A stretch of DNA of 64,000 nucleotides from positions 1 through 64,000 of the forward strand of contig JAXHNH010000003.1 of the NCBI GenBank assembly GCA_034520725.1, given 5' to 3'. The position numbers and the translations under genes were made by a program. Below are positions 10,860 through 20,877 of the stretch, piece after piece (within the stretch, counting starts at the first letter, position 1; each line of letters opens with the position of its first letter). Origin of the DNA: Gracilimonas sp034520725. GTDB lineage: Bacteria; Bacteroidota; Rhodothermia; Balneolales; Balneolaceae. A model generated the notes under the pieces. It worked only from the letters and a program-made list of their open reading frames with translations, had not been told where the DNA came from and searched no databases.

Positions 10860-11065
10860 CGGAGCCGGTATGCCCTTAGGAAAACTCGATCGTTAAAATC
10901 ATCGTAATCATTCGATCGTTCAACAGGAGGTAAGAAAACCATGAGCACGAAAACTGAGCTCATATGAAGCCGTAGCCGAATCTCATCAAACAGGGACTGA
11001 AGCTCTTGCTCTTGGGAGACGATCCAGATGATCCGCCTCCCCCGCCACAACCAGAATCACACCAC

Positions 11066-11098
11066 AAGCCTGCCGGATAACCGGTGGGCTTTTTTATT
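11066..11098 (+). terminator. Rho-independent terminator upstream of yqaJ-like gene
   Basis: An 11-bp stem (aagcctgccgg at 11066-11076 with ccggtgggctt at 11081-11091, two G-U pairs) has a 4-base ATAA loop and a T-rich tail. It ends a transcript reading from DUF932 through a short region (10860-11065) where I find no convincing gene; an ATG at 10941 opens only 8 codons. Confidence 0.75.
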
Positions 11099-11125
11099 TC
11101 TATCAACCCTTAAACACCAATTATT

Positions 11126-12063
11126 ATGTCCATGAAACTATTAGACAATATCCCAACCCAAGACTGGGTAGATGCCCGGCGAGCATTATCTCGGCGGAAG
11201 CGAAGTAGCAGCTGCCCTTGGCAATTCGTCCTTATCAAACTCCCTTTCAACTCTGGCTGCTGAAAACCGGCCGTAGAGAGCCGCAAGGTTCTACGCCGAT
11301 CACAGAGATGGGCCATATTTTAGAGCCCGTCTGCGCGGAAAAATTCAGTGAAATGACCGGGCTGAAAGTCCGCAATATTTCCGAGCCGTATGAGCATCCC
11401 GATTACCCATTTTTACGGGGCAACATAGATAGGCAGATCGTAAGCTCGGATAAACATCCGGGGCCGGGTGTGTTGGAAATCAAAACTACGACTTCCCACC
11501 GAATGAGAAACGAACCCAATGCATATCCCCTCAGCTTGGAATATCAGATTCAACATTACTTGATGCTGACCGGCTACCAATATGCGTACCTCCAAATTAT
11601 GGAGCGGGACACGGGCGTTTTTCACGATCCGATCTACATCGAGCGTAACGAGGAGCTGATCGAGGAGAATACCCAAAAGGTGATCGCCTGGTGGGAAGAT
11701 CATGTGATTGCTGATGTTCCTCCGGATGCTATGACGGATGAAGATCTGCTCATTCTCTACCCGGACGCTAAAGAAGGAGAAACCGTAGAAGCCAATCCCA
11801 AACTGTACGCCTACTACGACCAGCTTCGCAAAGTGCGGGAACGCCTTGACGAGTATAAAACCCACAAGGAATCCCTGGAGCATCTGCTCAAGGAAGAGCT
11901 GGGATCTGCAGAACGCATGGTACTGGCCGGCCGGACGCTGCTTAGCTGGAAGAACTCCACCCAACGAAGGTTTGATACTACGGCCTTCCGGAAAGAGTAC
12001 CCGCAGCTCTACAAAGAGTTTCTAAACGAAACTCACACCCGACGTTTTACCATTAACACTTAA
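11126..12063 (+). CDS. YqaJ-type viral recombinase/exonuclease
   Basis: Lambda-exonuclease-like nuclease that resects double-strand ends for phage recombination. After ATG 11126 (MKLLDNIPTQDWVDAR), joined frames give LGGSEVAAAL, the family's hallmark, then PYQTPFQLWLLKTGR, MGHILEPVCAEKF and the catalytic GVLEIKTTT, the ExK of the PD-(D/E)xK core. IQHYLMLTGYQYAYL follows with the family QxQ/H region. The C-terminal half is coiled-coil-like. Two breaks occur: near 11180, and an extra base at 11220 directly after an in-frame CTT. From 11218 the frame is clean for 281 residues. Overall about 311 residues, normal for the family. Pairs with the next gene, 11 bases downstream. Confidence 0.85.
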
Positions 12064-12074
12064 ACCCAATCATT

Positions 12075-12737
12075 ATGACACTGATTATAAAAGAAGAAAA
12101 AATCGAATACCCCTTAGCTCCCGATGGACTGCAAGATGCCGTACTGGTAGATGTCGTGGATCTTGGAGAATTAGAAACCCCCTGGGGCCCGAAACACAAA
12201 TTGTCTCTGGTCTTTGAGCTCGAGGATACCGACTCCGAGGGAAAGCACTTTATCGTTACCAAACGGTATACGTGGTCTCTCAACGAGAAATCCAATCTAC
12301 GCAAGGACCTCGAACGCTGGCGCGGTTCTAAGTTCACCAAAGATGAGCTGGAAAGCGGGATCGATATGGAAACCTTCATCGGGCTGAATGCTACGCTGTT
12401 TATCAGCCACAACGAGACCGATGAGAAAACCTACGCCAACATCGAAACCGTGCTTCCCCGGAAGAAAAACAATAAGGTCGTGTTTTTTGACCTGAAGCCT
12501 TCCGGCGATTATACCCGTGTAGTAGAGCGGGAGAATTATAAGGAGCCGGAGGAGTATGCGGAGATGGTGAACGGGGCTTCCAGGCTCCGGAAAGAGAGAG
12601 GCTTGCCTTCTCTTTTTAAGTTAATTGTAACGACTCTATGTAAATCAGTTTCCCAATTCTGCCCACTATGCCATCTGACATCCCTGTCAGCTAGCGCCGG
12701 TTATTATTCAGTTATAAATGGACACATTTGTATATAG
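12075..12737 (+). CDS. DUF669-like phage protein, probable single-strand DNA-binding partner of YqaJ
   Basis: The first 150 residues have APDGLQDAVLVDVVDLGELE and TPWGPKHKLSLVFELE followed by NLRKDLERWRG. This pattern belongs to phage replication proteins encoded beside RecT- or YqaJ-type genes and resembles DUF669/SSB-like OB folds. It begins 11 bases after the nuclease gene, so they are co-transcribed. Past residue 165 (NYKEPEEYAEM) the composition changes to a hydrophobic and Cys-rich tail. That suggests the native stop has been lost by a frameshift or recombination around 12570-12600. Binding activity is inferred from the family only. Confidence 0.6.
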   Translation: MTLIIKEEKIEYPLAPDGLQDAVLVDVVDLGELETPWGPKHKLSLVFELEDTDSEGKHFIVTKRYTWSLNEKSNLRKDLERWRGSKFTKDELESGIDMETFIGLNATLFISHNETDEKTYANIETVLPRKKNNKVVFFDLKPSGDYTRVVERENYKEPEEYAEMVNGASRLRKERGLPSLFKLIVTTLCKSVSQFCPLCHLTSLSASAGYYSVINGHICI

Positions 12738-12779
12738 AACCTTTACCCGGCGGTGGTAGGGAAATAGCTCTTGCTACGA

Positions 12780-13117
12780 CTCCAGGTTCCTTCAGTTACT
12801 TTCTATAGTATTCCGCAGTGAATAATATTCAGGTTGCCAATTTGGATATACAGATGAGTAGACATCAATAAAATCCAATAATATATCCCTGTCATTTAAA
12901 TCTTTTGAAACACTCTTTTTTCTGATTTAATCGCTACCGCTAATTGATCTAACAGCTTAAGTATTTCATCTTCATTCTGATAAGACGTTGATACCTTCAT
13001 TAATAACGATTGCATTAACTGATTGGATTCCAGGCGTATTTTTTACCTGAATTGCTCTGCAGCTTCATAATCAGTTAATCTATGCTGCCTATCTTTAGTT
13101 CTTATTTGTTTTAGCAT
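12780..13117 (-). other. Degraded open frame of unknown family
   Basis: An ATG at 13117 (minus) starts MLKQIRTKDRQHRLTDYEAA, then stops. In the next frames the helical NQLMQSLLMKVSTSYQNEDE and ILKLLDQLAVAIKSEKR continue for another 60 residues. It looks like one small helical protein with two frame breaks. No family recognised. The flanking bases 12738-12780 and 13118-13384 are AT-rich and show nothing else I can name. Confidence 0.3.
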
Positions 13118-13384
13118 TTTGAATTCCACCTTTCAATCAGTACTGTTTAATTGAGAAGTAGGTAAGATCACGAAACTGTGGGTATGCACGCAATAATCGT
13201 TTCTTCAATGAACCGCTTTTTCAAACTCGTCCCAATTAACAAGAATTATTGCTAGTACAATACTGAAAATACCTACAGCTCCAAATCGGCATAAAACTCG
13301 AAACAACAATATAGTAAATGCAATAATTAATCTCAATAATTCATGATAAACTTAATTCTATATAATAATATTATAAATATTTTA

Positions 13385-13530
13385 TGAGAGATGCTTTCTT
13401 AGTTCCAAAGCCCTGGCACCTGCTCGCTGATATCCAGGTATTCAGCAGATCCGCATACCGCTGAGTGGTTTTAACATCAGCATGTCTCAGCCAGCGTTGC
13501 ACGGTCTAGATTGGTAGCTCCGGCGCGTAT
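13385..13530 (-). pseudogene. C-terminal stump of a tyrosine recombinase
   Basis: On the minus strand one frame reads TVQRWLRHADVKTTQRYADL. This carries the second catalytic His region (LRHAD) and the nucleophile Tyr (QRYAD) of XerC/phage-type integrases at the correct spacing, then NTWISASRCQGFG. The N-terminal and Box I parts are not recognisable upstream. It is the remains of an integrase distinct from the one at 32.5 kb and marks an older element. Confidence 0.7.
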
Positions 13531-13609
13531 TTTCAGTTTTGTGCGGAAGGCGGTCAGAAGTTCAGATATTTATTTTTTCAGCTCTTCCTCAACTTCTAAG
13601 CTTGGCAAA

Positions 13610-13824
13610 AGATTTTCAGATGCTAAGTTCCTAATCGAGCAGCCTTCAAGCTAGCTTCATAAATGAATGTACGGTAGGCATCCGCTCTCCTCCTCAATAA
13701 ATTCTATCATTGTACGGTGCAGGTCACTTTCAATAGCAAGATCAAATTGGGATAGGTCTCTTTTATCCCTGTGGCGCTTGATAACGATGGAAAGAGCTTC
13801 CTGAATTTCTTCTTTTGAATGCAT
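13610..13824 (-). pseudogene. XRE-family helix-turn-helix regulator, broken
   Basis: From ATG 13824 the frame gives SKEEIQEALSIVIKRHRDKR, DLSQFDLAIESDLHRTMI and EFIEEESGCLP. This is the five-helix Cro/C1-type HTH in which Q and the LAxEsxLxRt turn are conserved. The motif is recognisable, but the C-terminus runs into broken frames. It lies just upstream of the recombinase stump on the same strand, as regulators of integrative elements often do. Confidence 0.55.
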
Positions 13825-13959
13825 GTCGAAACATGCAGGAAAAATATTGACAAACCATACCATAGTATGGATATTCTTCTTTGTTTAATTAAATTTAAAG
13901 ACATTAATAAAGCAGCACAAATTAGGGTATAAATATCATAAAATTTCGCAGATGATAAC

Positions 13960-14994
13960 AGGTGATTAGAAGGAAGAGGTTATTAAGCTTTTAAGGATAT
14001 TCCAGATGTTACCGGAAGCCGAGCAAACTGATTCATCAGAGCAGGGGTGGCTTGAGTATTCACAATGGTATCAGGGGTTGAGTATTATGACCCGAATTCA
14101 ATTAGTGCGATTCAATTAAGAGAAAAACTGATTAGAGGGTAGAATATACATACAATAATACTACTGAAGATATACAAGCAGTTGCCGGTAAAATAGTCCG
14201 GATGTTGCAAAAGCATTCGACGTAGAACTGATGACTGATGACGACAGCTGAAGTTGAAGAAAAATTTGAAAGTTGATTCCAAAATAATTAACGAATTTAT
14301 GAGCTGATCGTAGAAGTAATTATGCAAATGGCCATTAGCTCATGAAAGTAAGTTGATGCAATGCGATTAACATGGCTAATGGTTTTATTGATTCGCTGGT
14401 ATGCATGCAGATTTGAAGGAAAAACTAAGAGAGATACTTACTAAGGAAGTAAATTGGATGAAATAGAAACGTTAGTCAATGTATTGAAGGAACAAAAAGA
14501 GAGTATCAGCACTATTTAAAGGCGTCTTAGGTGTTGCTTGGACTGTAGCCTTGTCAGATGGGATGATATCAATGAAGAAGAAGCTTGTATAAAAAGCTTG
14601 CGAAATTATTTGAGTGTTTATATGACGCCGGTAAATAATAATCTGATCTTGAGGAAAATCTTGAAAAATTAAAGCTGAAGTTGAATCCGCGTTATCAAAG
14701 TCTAACAAGGTATTAGATGGTGAAGCACTTAGTGATATGATCCAAGGTGGGCTGTACCCAACATTGGGTTTAATGGAAGCAACAGGATTTGGAATATTAT
14801 GGCGGCCACAACTACTCTTAGAAACCATAGGCTTACTATTTGGAGCTACTTTTGCTTTTGAAACTTACATAGCATTAACATCATTTCTTGGATTCATTAC
14901 CGGGCCAGCCGGATGGATTGCCATTTCCAATTATTATTGCGGGGCATTATTGGGCGCGGAGGATATTTTGGTAAACCTGATTATCCAAAATTGA
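13960..14994 (+). pseudogene. Membrane protein with TerB-like segment, frame broken
   Basis: The 5' half (13960-14400) shows only short coding pieces, such as LLRIFQMLPEAEQTDSSEQG and VAKAFDVELMTDD. From about 14400, joined frames give DEIETLVNVLKEQKESI, then GVLGVAWTVALSDG with INEEEACI. That resembles the tellurite-resistance TerB pattern of an acidic loop after a helix. Then comes MIQGGLYPTLGLMEATGFGI, followed by two Gly/Ala-rich hydrophobic segments (LLFGATFAFETYIAL and FLGFITGPAGWIAI), a possible glycine-zipper hairpin. It immediately precedes the patatin gene. TerB assignment is tentative. The hydrophobic part is the firmest observation. Confidence 0.4.
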
Positions 14995-15043
14995 ATTATA
15001 TAATTCTATATTGTACCCATAAACGGTTAATCAGCCCGGCAGA

Positions 15044-15925
15044 ATGGAAAAGAGGATTGGTTTTAGACGGTGGTGGCGGTAAAGGTGGATACCAAATAGG
15101 GGTATGCGAAATACCTAATAGAGGAAAATTATTATATAGACTATTTATCAGGAACTTCTGTTGGTGGACTAAATGCGCATTAATATTGCAGGGAGATTAT
15201 GATAAAGCATATAATTTATGGTCGACCCTGGAAAACTCTAAGGTGAAGTATTTTAATTCTGATGCCCTTTACAAACTAATTTATCCATTTATTAAGGAGT
15301 TAATTAAAATTATAGGATTAAGAGGGAGCTATAAAGAAAAAATTTATTGAAGACAATTCTCTTTCTTGCAGCACCAACAGTATCAATAGCTGTTTCCCGT
15401 ATTTTTGTTAAAGGAAGGAATTTTTGATTCTGCTCCATTGGTGAGTTTAATTCGACAATAATGTGGATTATGAAAATTTACCTGAAGATCCACAGATGTT
15501 TATTACAGTTGCACCAAATAGCTTGTTAAGTTATACGAATTATAGTCTCGATTGGGAAATATGTAAGTTTTAATGATCAAATATGGAAGAAGAAACGACA
15601 ATTACTGGTTGGTACAAGTGCACTGCCATTATCTTTCCTCAACAAAAGTATATTGACGGCGGAGTTTTAGATAATAGCCCGGTGACACCTTGTTATGATA
15701 ATGGTTGTGAGCAAATTATTGTTGTACATCTTAATCATAAAATTGAAATAAGCAGAGAAAAATTAAGCGATGCCCAAATAATTGACATAGTACCCTCAGA
15801 GGATTTGGGGAGTATGTTGGATTTTTCCGGTGAGAAACTCTAAAAGTCATATTGAATTGGGGTATCATGACGCTAAGAGAATTTTTTCTAAAAATTTATT
15901 CTGAGCTTTGGAAATATGACCGATT
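15044..15925 (+). CDS. Patatin-like phospholipase, frame broken
   Basis: Serine lipid hydrolase of the patatin family. The oxyanion-hole sequence LDGGGGKGGYQIGV follows the ATG at 15044 by about 7 residues. The nucleophile elbow GTSVGG (GxSxG) follows at about residue 40 after one frame change. The catalytic Asp is in IDGGVLDNSP (around 15655), followed by IIVVHLN. Near the end, a SHIELGYHDA-type tail spans 15843-15880, as in many bacterial patatins. At least four one-base breaks. Bacterial patatins include CBASS effectors such as CapV, but no nucleotide cyclase is seen nearby. The likely partners are the upstream membrane protein and the YbjN-like genes. Confidence 0.7.
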
Positions 15926-16388
15926 TAATAAAACAAATCCTCACAACAGTCAAGCATTGACTACGATTATTCAAATAAAGGCCCGGATAACCACAGCTTT
16001 TATTTCTCCGGTAATTTTGATGAGTTTTCTGCAACCTTTGCGATCACAATTAATGAGGAAGATGGGTATCTCTTCTATTTCATAAAATACCCATATGAGG
16101 TCCCTAAAGACTCAATCAATGCAGTAGTAGAGTACATAACCAGAATAAATTTTGGTGATGTTTTTGGAGCGTTTATTTTTGATTATGTTGATAGCACAGT
16201 TGCTTATCATTTATCCACCCCTTTAGGAAATAACATGGATGAAAATGAGCAGTGGTTCGCGGAATACTTAGGACATGCGCAGGAACGTGGTGGAAGAATT
16301 TCATGAAGGGTTATTAGAGGTATTAGGTGGGCGTGATCCTTACACCGTTCTGAAAGAAATGGGTGCTGCGGTTACACAAGTAGAATAG
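15916..16388 (+). CDS. YbjN/T3SS-chaperone-like small protein 1, frame broken
   Basis: From ATG 15916, MTDLIKQILTTVK joins (after one indel near 15958) to YSFSGNFDEFSATF-type strands, then DGYLFYFIKYPYEVPKD and INAVVEYITRINF. This is the alpha-beta-beta-beta-alpha order seen in YbjN and type III secretion chaperone-like folds. A second break near 16295 leads to VVEEFHEGLLEVLGG and a TAG at 16386-16388. About 155 residues. No signal peptide. It overlaps the end of the patatin gene and is followed 10 bases later by a second protein of similar architecture. A chaperone or immunity-like partner is an inference from fold and position. Confidence 0.5.
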
Positions 16389-16398
16389 GAGTAGTCAT

Positions 16399-16876
16399 AT
16401 GATAGATATTGTTGAAAAACACCTTAACGTAATGCAGCTTCCTTTTGAGCATGAAGTTGATGAAGATAACCGGCATTCTTATTTCTTTGATATGAAATTG
16501 AAGAAGGGCATAATTCGTGGAGTAATTGGGGTTAATTACCCGGAGGAGTATGTGTTACTATATTTTTTGAATCCCACCCCATTCCCGGAAGAGCGAAAAC
16601 ACGCCGTAGGAGAATTTTTGCACGCGGGCAAATTTCAACATTCCTCAAGGTGCTCTGGTGATAGATTACAATGATTTTATAGTAGGCTTCCATACTACAT
16701 TCTCTCTCACTAAGGATGATGCTCATAATGACGAGATGTTTATAGAAGGTTTTCGGTTCTGTAAGGAAATAATAGAAGGGTATCACACCGGCGTATTGAA
16801 AGTAGGCTATGGCGAAAAAAATCCTGATGATGTGTTAAATGAAATCTTGTTGGATTTTAACCCGAAGTGGAATTGA
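16399..16876 (+). CDS. YbjN/T3SS-chaperone-like small protein 2, frame broken
   Basis: The ATG at 16399 follows a reasonable AGGAG. The N-terminal helix (VEKHLNVMQLPFEHE) leads into strands including SYFFDMKLKKGIIRGVIG and YVLLYFLNPTPFPEE. After an extra base near 16632 it continues FNIPQGALVIDYNDFIVGF, TFSLTKDDAHNDEMF and a last helix. Length about 158 residues. The strand pattern resembles its upstream neighbour, with little sequence identity. These paired proteins directly follow a patatin-like phospholipase and are most likely in its operon. Function not known. Confidence 0.5.
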
Positions 16877-16954
16877 AGTTGATTCGTTATTGATTCTGAA
16901 CTCCTGCCCACTCAATAGATATGATACATTTTTTTTAAAGCTGTACCCGAAGGA

Positions 16955-18083
16955 CTACTCAAATTCAATTTTATGGAATAGACCTTCAGTCCAGCCTATT
17001 TGGGAAAAATATTTCTTTTCTTGGCGGGTATTAGCTTTATGAGAAATTCTGCCAATAATTATGGCCGGGTGCGTATTGAATTCTTCTGCAAATGCTTTTA
17101 CCTGTTCTGTATTAAGAGTTGAGTTGGAGAAAATTTCATTTTCTCTGGGTTCTGCAGGAAGAGTCCACTTAGCTGCAAATCATCGGCTTCTTTTTCTTTT
17201 ACTTGACCCTCTTCGAGTGTATTCAAAACCCTCTACGAATACATCCTTTTTACCGTGCAGGATAATGTGTCCAAGCTCATGGCAAAAAAGTGAACCAGAA
17301 TATATCATTCCTTTTATATCTGTTTGAAAGCTGAATAAGTGGTTTATCCCGATACCAACGAGTAGAACCGTTTACAGGTGCTTTGGGTAGCTTAGGTGTA
17401 TGAACAACTCTATTTTCACAATCACTACATAACTGTTGTAGTTCATTAAAAAAATCGGCTTCCTGTCTTGCCATTATATCTTTAATATCAGGAAGACAGT
17501 TCTTTAATTCTTTCTTGTCAAATTCAGCTACATCTAACTCATCTGCTTGAATATCTCCCCTCCTAAGCCAAGCAGTTAGTGCATGCGGATTCATTTTATG
17601 ATTCTGGCTTATTCTTAAAGCCAAGTATTCCGACCTTATACTACCATAATATGATTCATAACCTTCTTTAGATGATACCCCAAAAAAACTAAGTAGGCTT
17701 CTTGTCTTAGATATAAGGTCTCTCTCAAAATCTATGAAGCCACATTTTTTCATTTCTTGCAGAGGGAAATTTGTTGCCCATTCTTTATCCCTAATCAATT
17801 TTTCTGCTTCGTTCAATTCGGCTAATTGTAGCTGATATCTCCTTTCTTCTCGAGCCAAAAGTTTGCATCTATACCAAGAGTTCGCTCTAATTCGAGAGCT
17901 GTTTCCGGGGTAATTGCAGCATGACCCTTCACAATTTCATTAATGGTTTTTTTATGCTTATTCATTTTTTAGCCAAATCCGCTTGAGATAGCGACCTATG
18001 GTCAAGAATGGATTGAAGTGTATCACCCGTGGTGATACTATTTCTATGGCACTTTTGATTTCTTCTAAGTTTTTATAACGCAT
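16955..18083 (-). CDS. HigA-type HTH fused to ImmA/IrrE metallopeptidase, frame broken
   Basis: The start at 18083 reads RYKNLEEIKSAIEIVSP, then GDTLQSILDHRSLSQADLAK and TINEIVKGHAAITPETALE, LERTLGIDANFW, a HigA/XRE-type DNA-binding domain. The C-terminal half has FLHELGHIILHGKKDVFVEG (HExxH zinc protease, ImmA/IrrE), then ADD, WTLPAEP and PAIIIGRISHK. The ending LFHKIEFE is followed by TAG at 16955-16957. Joined length about 375 residues, normal for this fusion. I place six breaks: four remove and two add a base, mostly in homopolymers. These proteins act as stress- or element-linked regulators that cleave a repressor or pair with a toxin. No clear HigB toxin is readable upstream (18084-18460). 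Confidence 0.8.
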
Positions 18084-18460
18084 GGTATTGTTGACTAATG
18101 GTAATCTTCCCTGTATCAAGAATTTTAATATCTGTGACTTTCGAGAAATCAACCTGATTATCTTCCGTCTCGACTTTTGAACTTAGCATGATTGATCTTC
18201 GAAAGACTCCTATGATCACCTGTAAATTTCAATTGCGAACTGTCCATCTCTGTCACCAGTTAATGGGTGAACCAGGTCCATACATTGCTCTAGGTACTTC
18301 TGAATTCGCTGAAGATTCAATTTCTTCCTTTCGGTTGGTTGACTTTTTTTGCTCTTATACCATAGTTTTTTGTCTGAATAGTCTTTAAGGCTCTTTTGAC
18401 TGTCTTGTAGAGCTTCTTTGTTTTTGTATTCAACGTTCAGAAAATATAGTAAAATCTATT
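18084..18460 (-). other. Broken coding traces between hsdR and the HigA-ImmA gene
   Basis: Minus-strand fragments such as ERKKLNLQRIQKYLEQCMDL and KVTDIKILDTGKITISQQ are open for 20-40 residues in changing frames. They may be one small protein of about 110 residues upstream of the HTH-protease gene. No family recognised. Confidence 0.3.
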
Positions 18461-18465
18461 TTTTG

Positions 18466-20877
18466 TTAACGTATTATCGTTAACGAATTCTTTTCTACCC
18501 GCACCCTATCCCTATACAACCACTCCTGAAATCCAATAAAGGTATCCCGAATGGACTTCGCGGTTCCCAGTCTCCGCTTTGCGTTAGTTAAGGCGTCGTA
18601 TTTTAGCTCCAGAAGATCTGGGAGCTTCTCATCATCCAGTTCGCTTACGCCTTCTTTCACGTACTGCTCCAGTACAAAGTTGATGAATTCCTGCTGCTTG
18701 GGATCGTAGGAATCTAAATGGAGCTTGGCGCGACTGGCTCGTTCGGTTCTTGGGACGATCTCGGAGTGATAGGCGATGTAGGATAGTACATCAAATAAAT
18801 CACTGTCTTCTCCGTGGACTAATCGTTTCAGATCTTCAAGCTGGGCCTGGCTGTATCCCTTTTCGCTGAGCTCTTGCAAGAGGCGTTTTCTTGTTTCGGG
18901 CTTGCTCCAAATTTTCCGCAGCTCGGCTTCATTCTTGAAGAAGTGTGGAATGTCCCCAAATAAGCTGTGAATAAATTCTTCCCCTGAAATGGGTTTGCCA
19001 TCCGGTGTCCAGAAGGAGGTTTTGACCATAGAATCCAGCTCTCTCACTTTGTTATCGGAGAGCTTAATACGGGTCATTTTTCTGGGTGGATTATCACATA
19101 CGCAGGGAGCATTTCCGCATACTTCACAAACTTCTGGCTCTTTGGGGCAGACACAGGGCGATTTACCGCACAACCGGACAAGGCTCAGGTGGTGGTCGTT
19201 GGTGTTGGCGGCTTCGGGAGCTACCGGTTCACCATCCCAATCCGGATCGTTGAATTTCTCGTGGGCACTTTGATAGAAGTCATAGATGGTGAAATAATCT
19301 TTCCCATCAAACAATCGCGTACCACGACCTACGATCTGCTTGAATTCTACCATCGACCGTACCTGCCTCATCAGTACGATGTTTCTGATCTCCGGTGCAT
19401 CTACACCGGTGCTTAATTTTTCGGAGGTTGTGAGGATAGTAGGGATGGTTTTTTCATTATCCTGAAATTGCCTGAAGGTGCTGTTCTCCAAGTTTGCCAT
19501 CATCGGCGGTTACGCGGTGACAGTAATTGGGATTCTCACTGTCGGAAAGCTGATTGATCAGATCCCGGATGGCTGCTGCATGAATTTGCGTTGCACAAAA
19601 GACCAGGGATTTCTGATTTTGATTGATCAGTCGCATCAATTCCTGCACACGGAATTTCTCCACGTCCATCAGCTCAATAATCCGGTTTTGCTCGGATACT
19701 GTATATTCCTTGCCTTCCTCTACCACACCTTCAATCACAATATCATCATCGGTGTATTGGTAGTTGTCTCCGGTGGTTTGAATTTCTTTTACGCGGAAGG
19801 GAGTCAGGAAGCCATCGTTGATACCTTGTTTGAGGGAATAGGTATAGACCGGCTCACCAAAGTATTCGTAAGTATCTACGTTCACATCTCGTTTTGGAGT
19901 GGCCGTGAGACCGAGTTGTACGGCAGGACTGAAATGCTCCATGATAGCCCGCCAGCTGCTTTCGTCATTGGCTCCGCCTCTGTGACATTCATCTATGATT
20001 ATGAAATCGAAAAAGTCTTCCGGGTAGTCGCCAAAATAGGGGGAGTCATCCGGCCCGCTCATGAAGGTTTGGAAGATGGTGAAGAAGATGCTGGCGTTGA
20101 AGGGCACTTTTCCTTTTTTGCGAATCTCATCGGGACGAATACGCACCATCGCATTATCATCAAAGGCGCTGAAGGAGTTGAAAGCCTGATCAGCTAAGAT
20201 ATTGCGGTCGGCAAGGAAGAGAATTCTGGGTCTCCGCTCGCCATCCCATTGCAGGTTCCAGCGTGTTTTAAAGAGCTTCCAGCAAATATGAAAGGCGGTG
20301 GCAGTTTTTCCTGTACCGGTGGCCATCGTTAATAAGATCCGCTCTTTGCCTTCTGCTATGGCATCCAAAACCTTAACAATGGCGTTTTCCTGAAAGTAGT
20401 AGGGCTTATACCGGCCTTGATACAGTTCGTAGGGTTCATCCTGAAAGCGCTGTTTCCAGTTCCATTCTTCCGGTTTTTCATCCTGTACCTCTTCGGGAAA
20501 AGTACGTTCCCAAATTTCCTGGGGAGTGGGGAAGGATTCTATTTCCTGTTCCTCTCCGGTCTCCATATCAATTTCGTAGTAGCGCTGACCGTTGGTGGAG
20601 TAGGTGAAACGGATATCAAGCAGCTCAGCGTATTGTTTGGCTTGTCCCACGCCATCGGTGTAGTATTTGTCCCGTGCTTTGGCTTCTACGACGGCAATTC
20701 TTCGATTGCGATATTCCAGCACGTAATCAGCGCTCAGGCTTTGGGCACGTTGTCCGCCTCCAATCAGTCGGCCTTTGGTGATAGGAAATTCCGCACGAAT
20801 ATAGCAGTCCTCATGCTCCCAGCCGGCCTCTTTATGGCCGGAGTAATTAGATCCTGTCTGGTTTGCGCTTCATTCAT
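18466..20877 (-). CDS. hsdR: Type I restriction enzyme R subunit (HsdR), frame broken twice
   Basis: ATP-dependent translocase and nuclease subunit. Starts ATG 20877 (MNEAQTRQDLITPAIK). The N-terminal nuclease has the ExK motif in IAVVEAKARDK. The SF2 helicase has LLTMATGTGKT (Walker A), IIDECHRGG (DEAH-like), GLTATPKRD, TTSEKLSTGVDAP and QIVGRGTRL. A cysteine-rich insert follows (CPKEPEVCEVCGNAPCVCDN), then a helical C-terminus. Breaks: near 20835 (a base missing) and 19474 (extra base directly after an in-frame CTT). The joined length of about 800 residues is at the short end for HsdR. The ATGA overlap with the upstream ATPase gene shows translational coupling. Part of an hsdM-hsdS-ATPase-hsdR operon. 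Confidence 0.9.

Noticed and set aside
15044..16876. CBASS-type system (CapV patatin)
   Set aside because: No CD-NTase or other nucleotide cyclase gene could be recognised anywhere nearby; the neighbours are YbjN-like instead.
19478..20197. Long plus-strand open frame of 239 codons
   Set aside because: It lies antisense to the conserved hsdR helicase motifs, has no family features and is a shadow frame.
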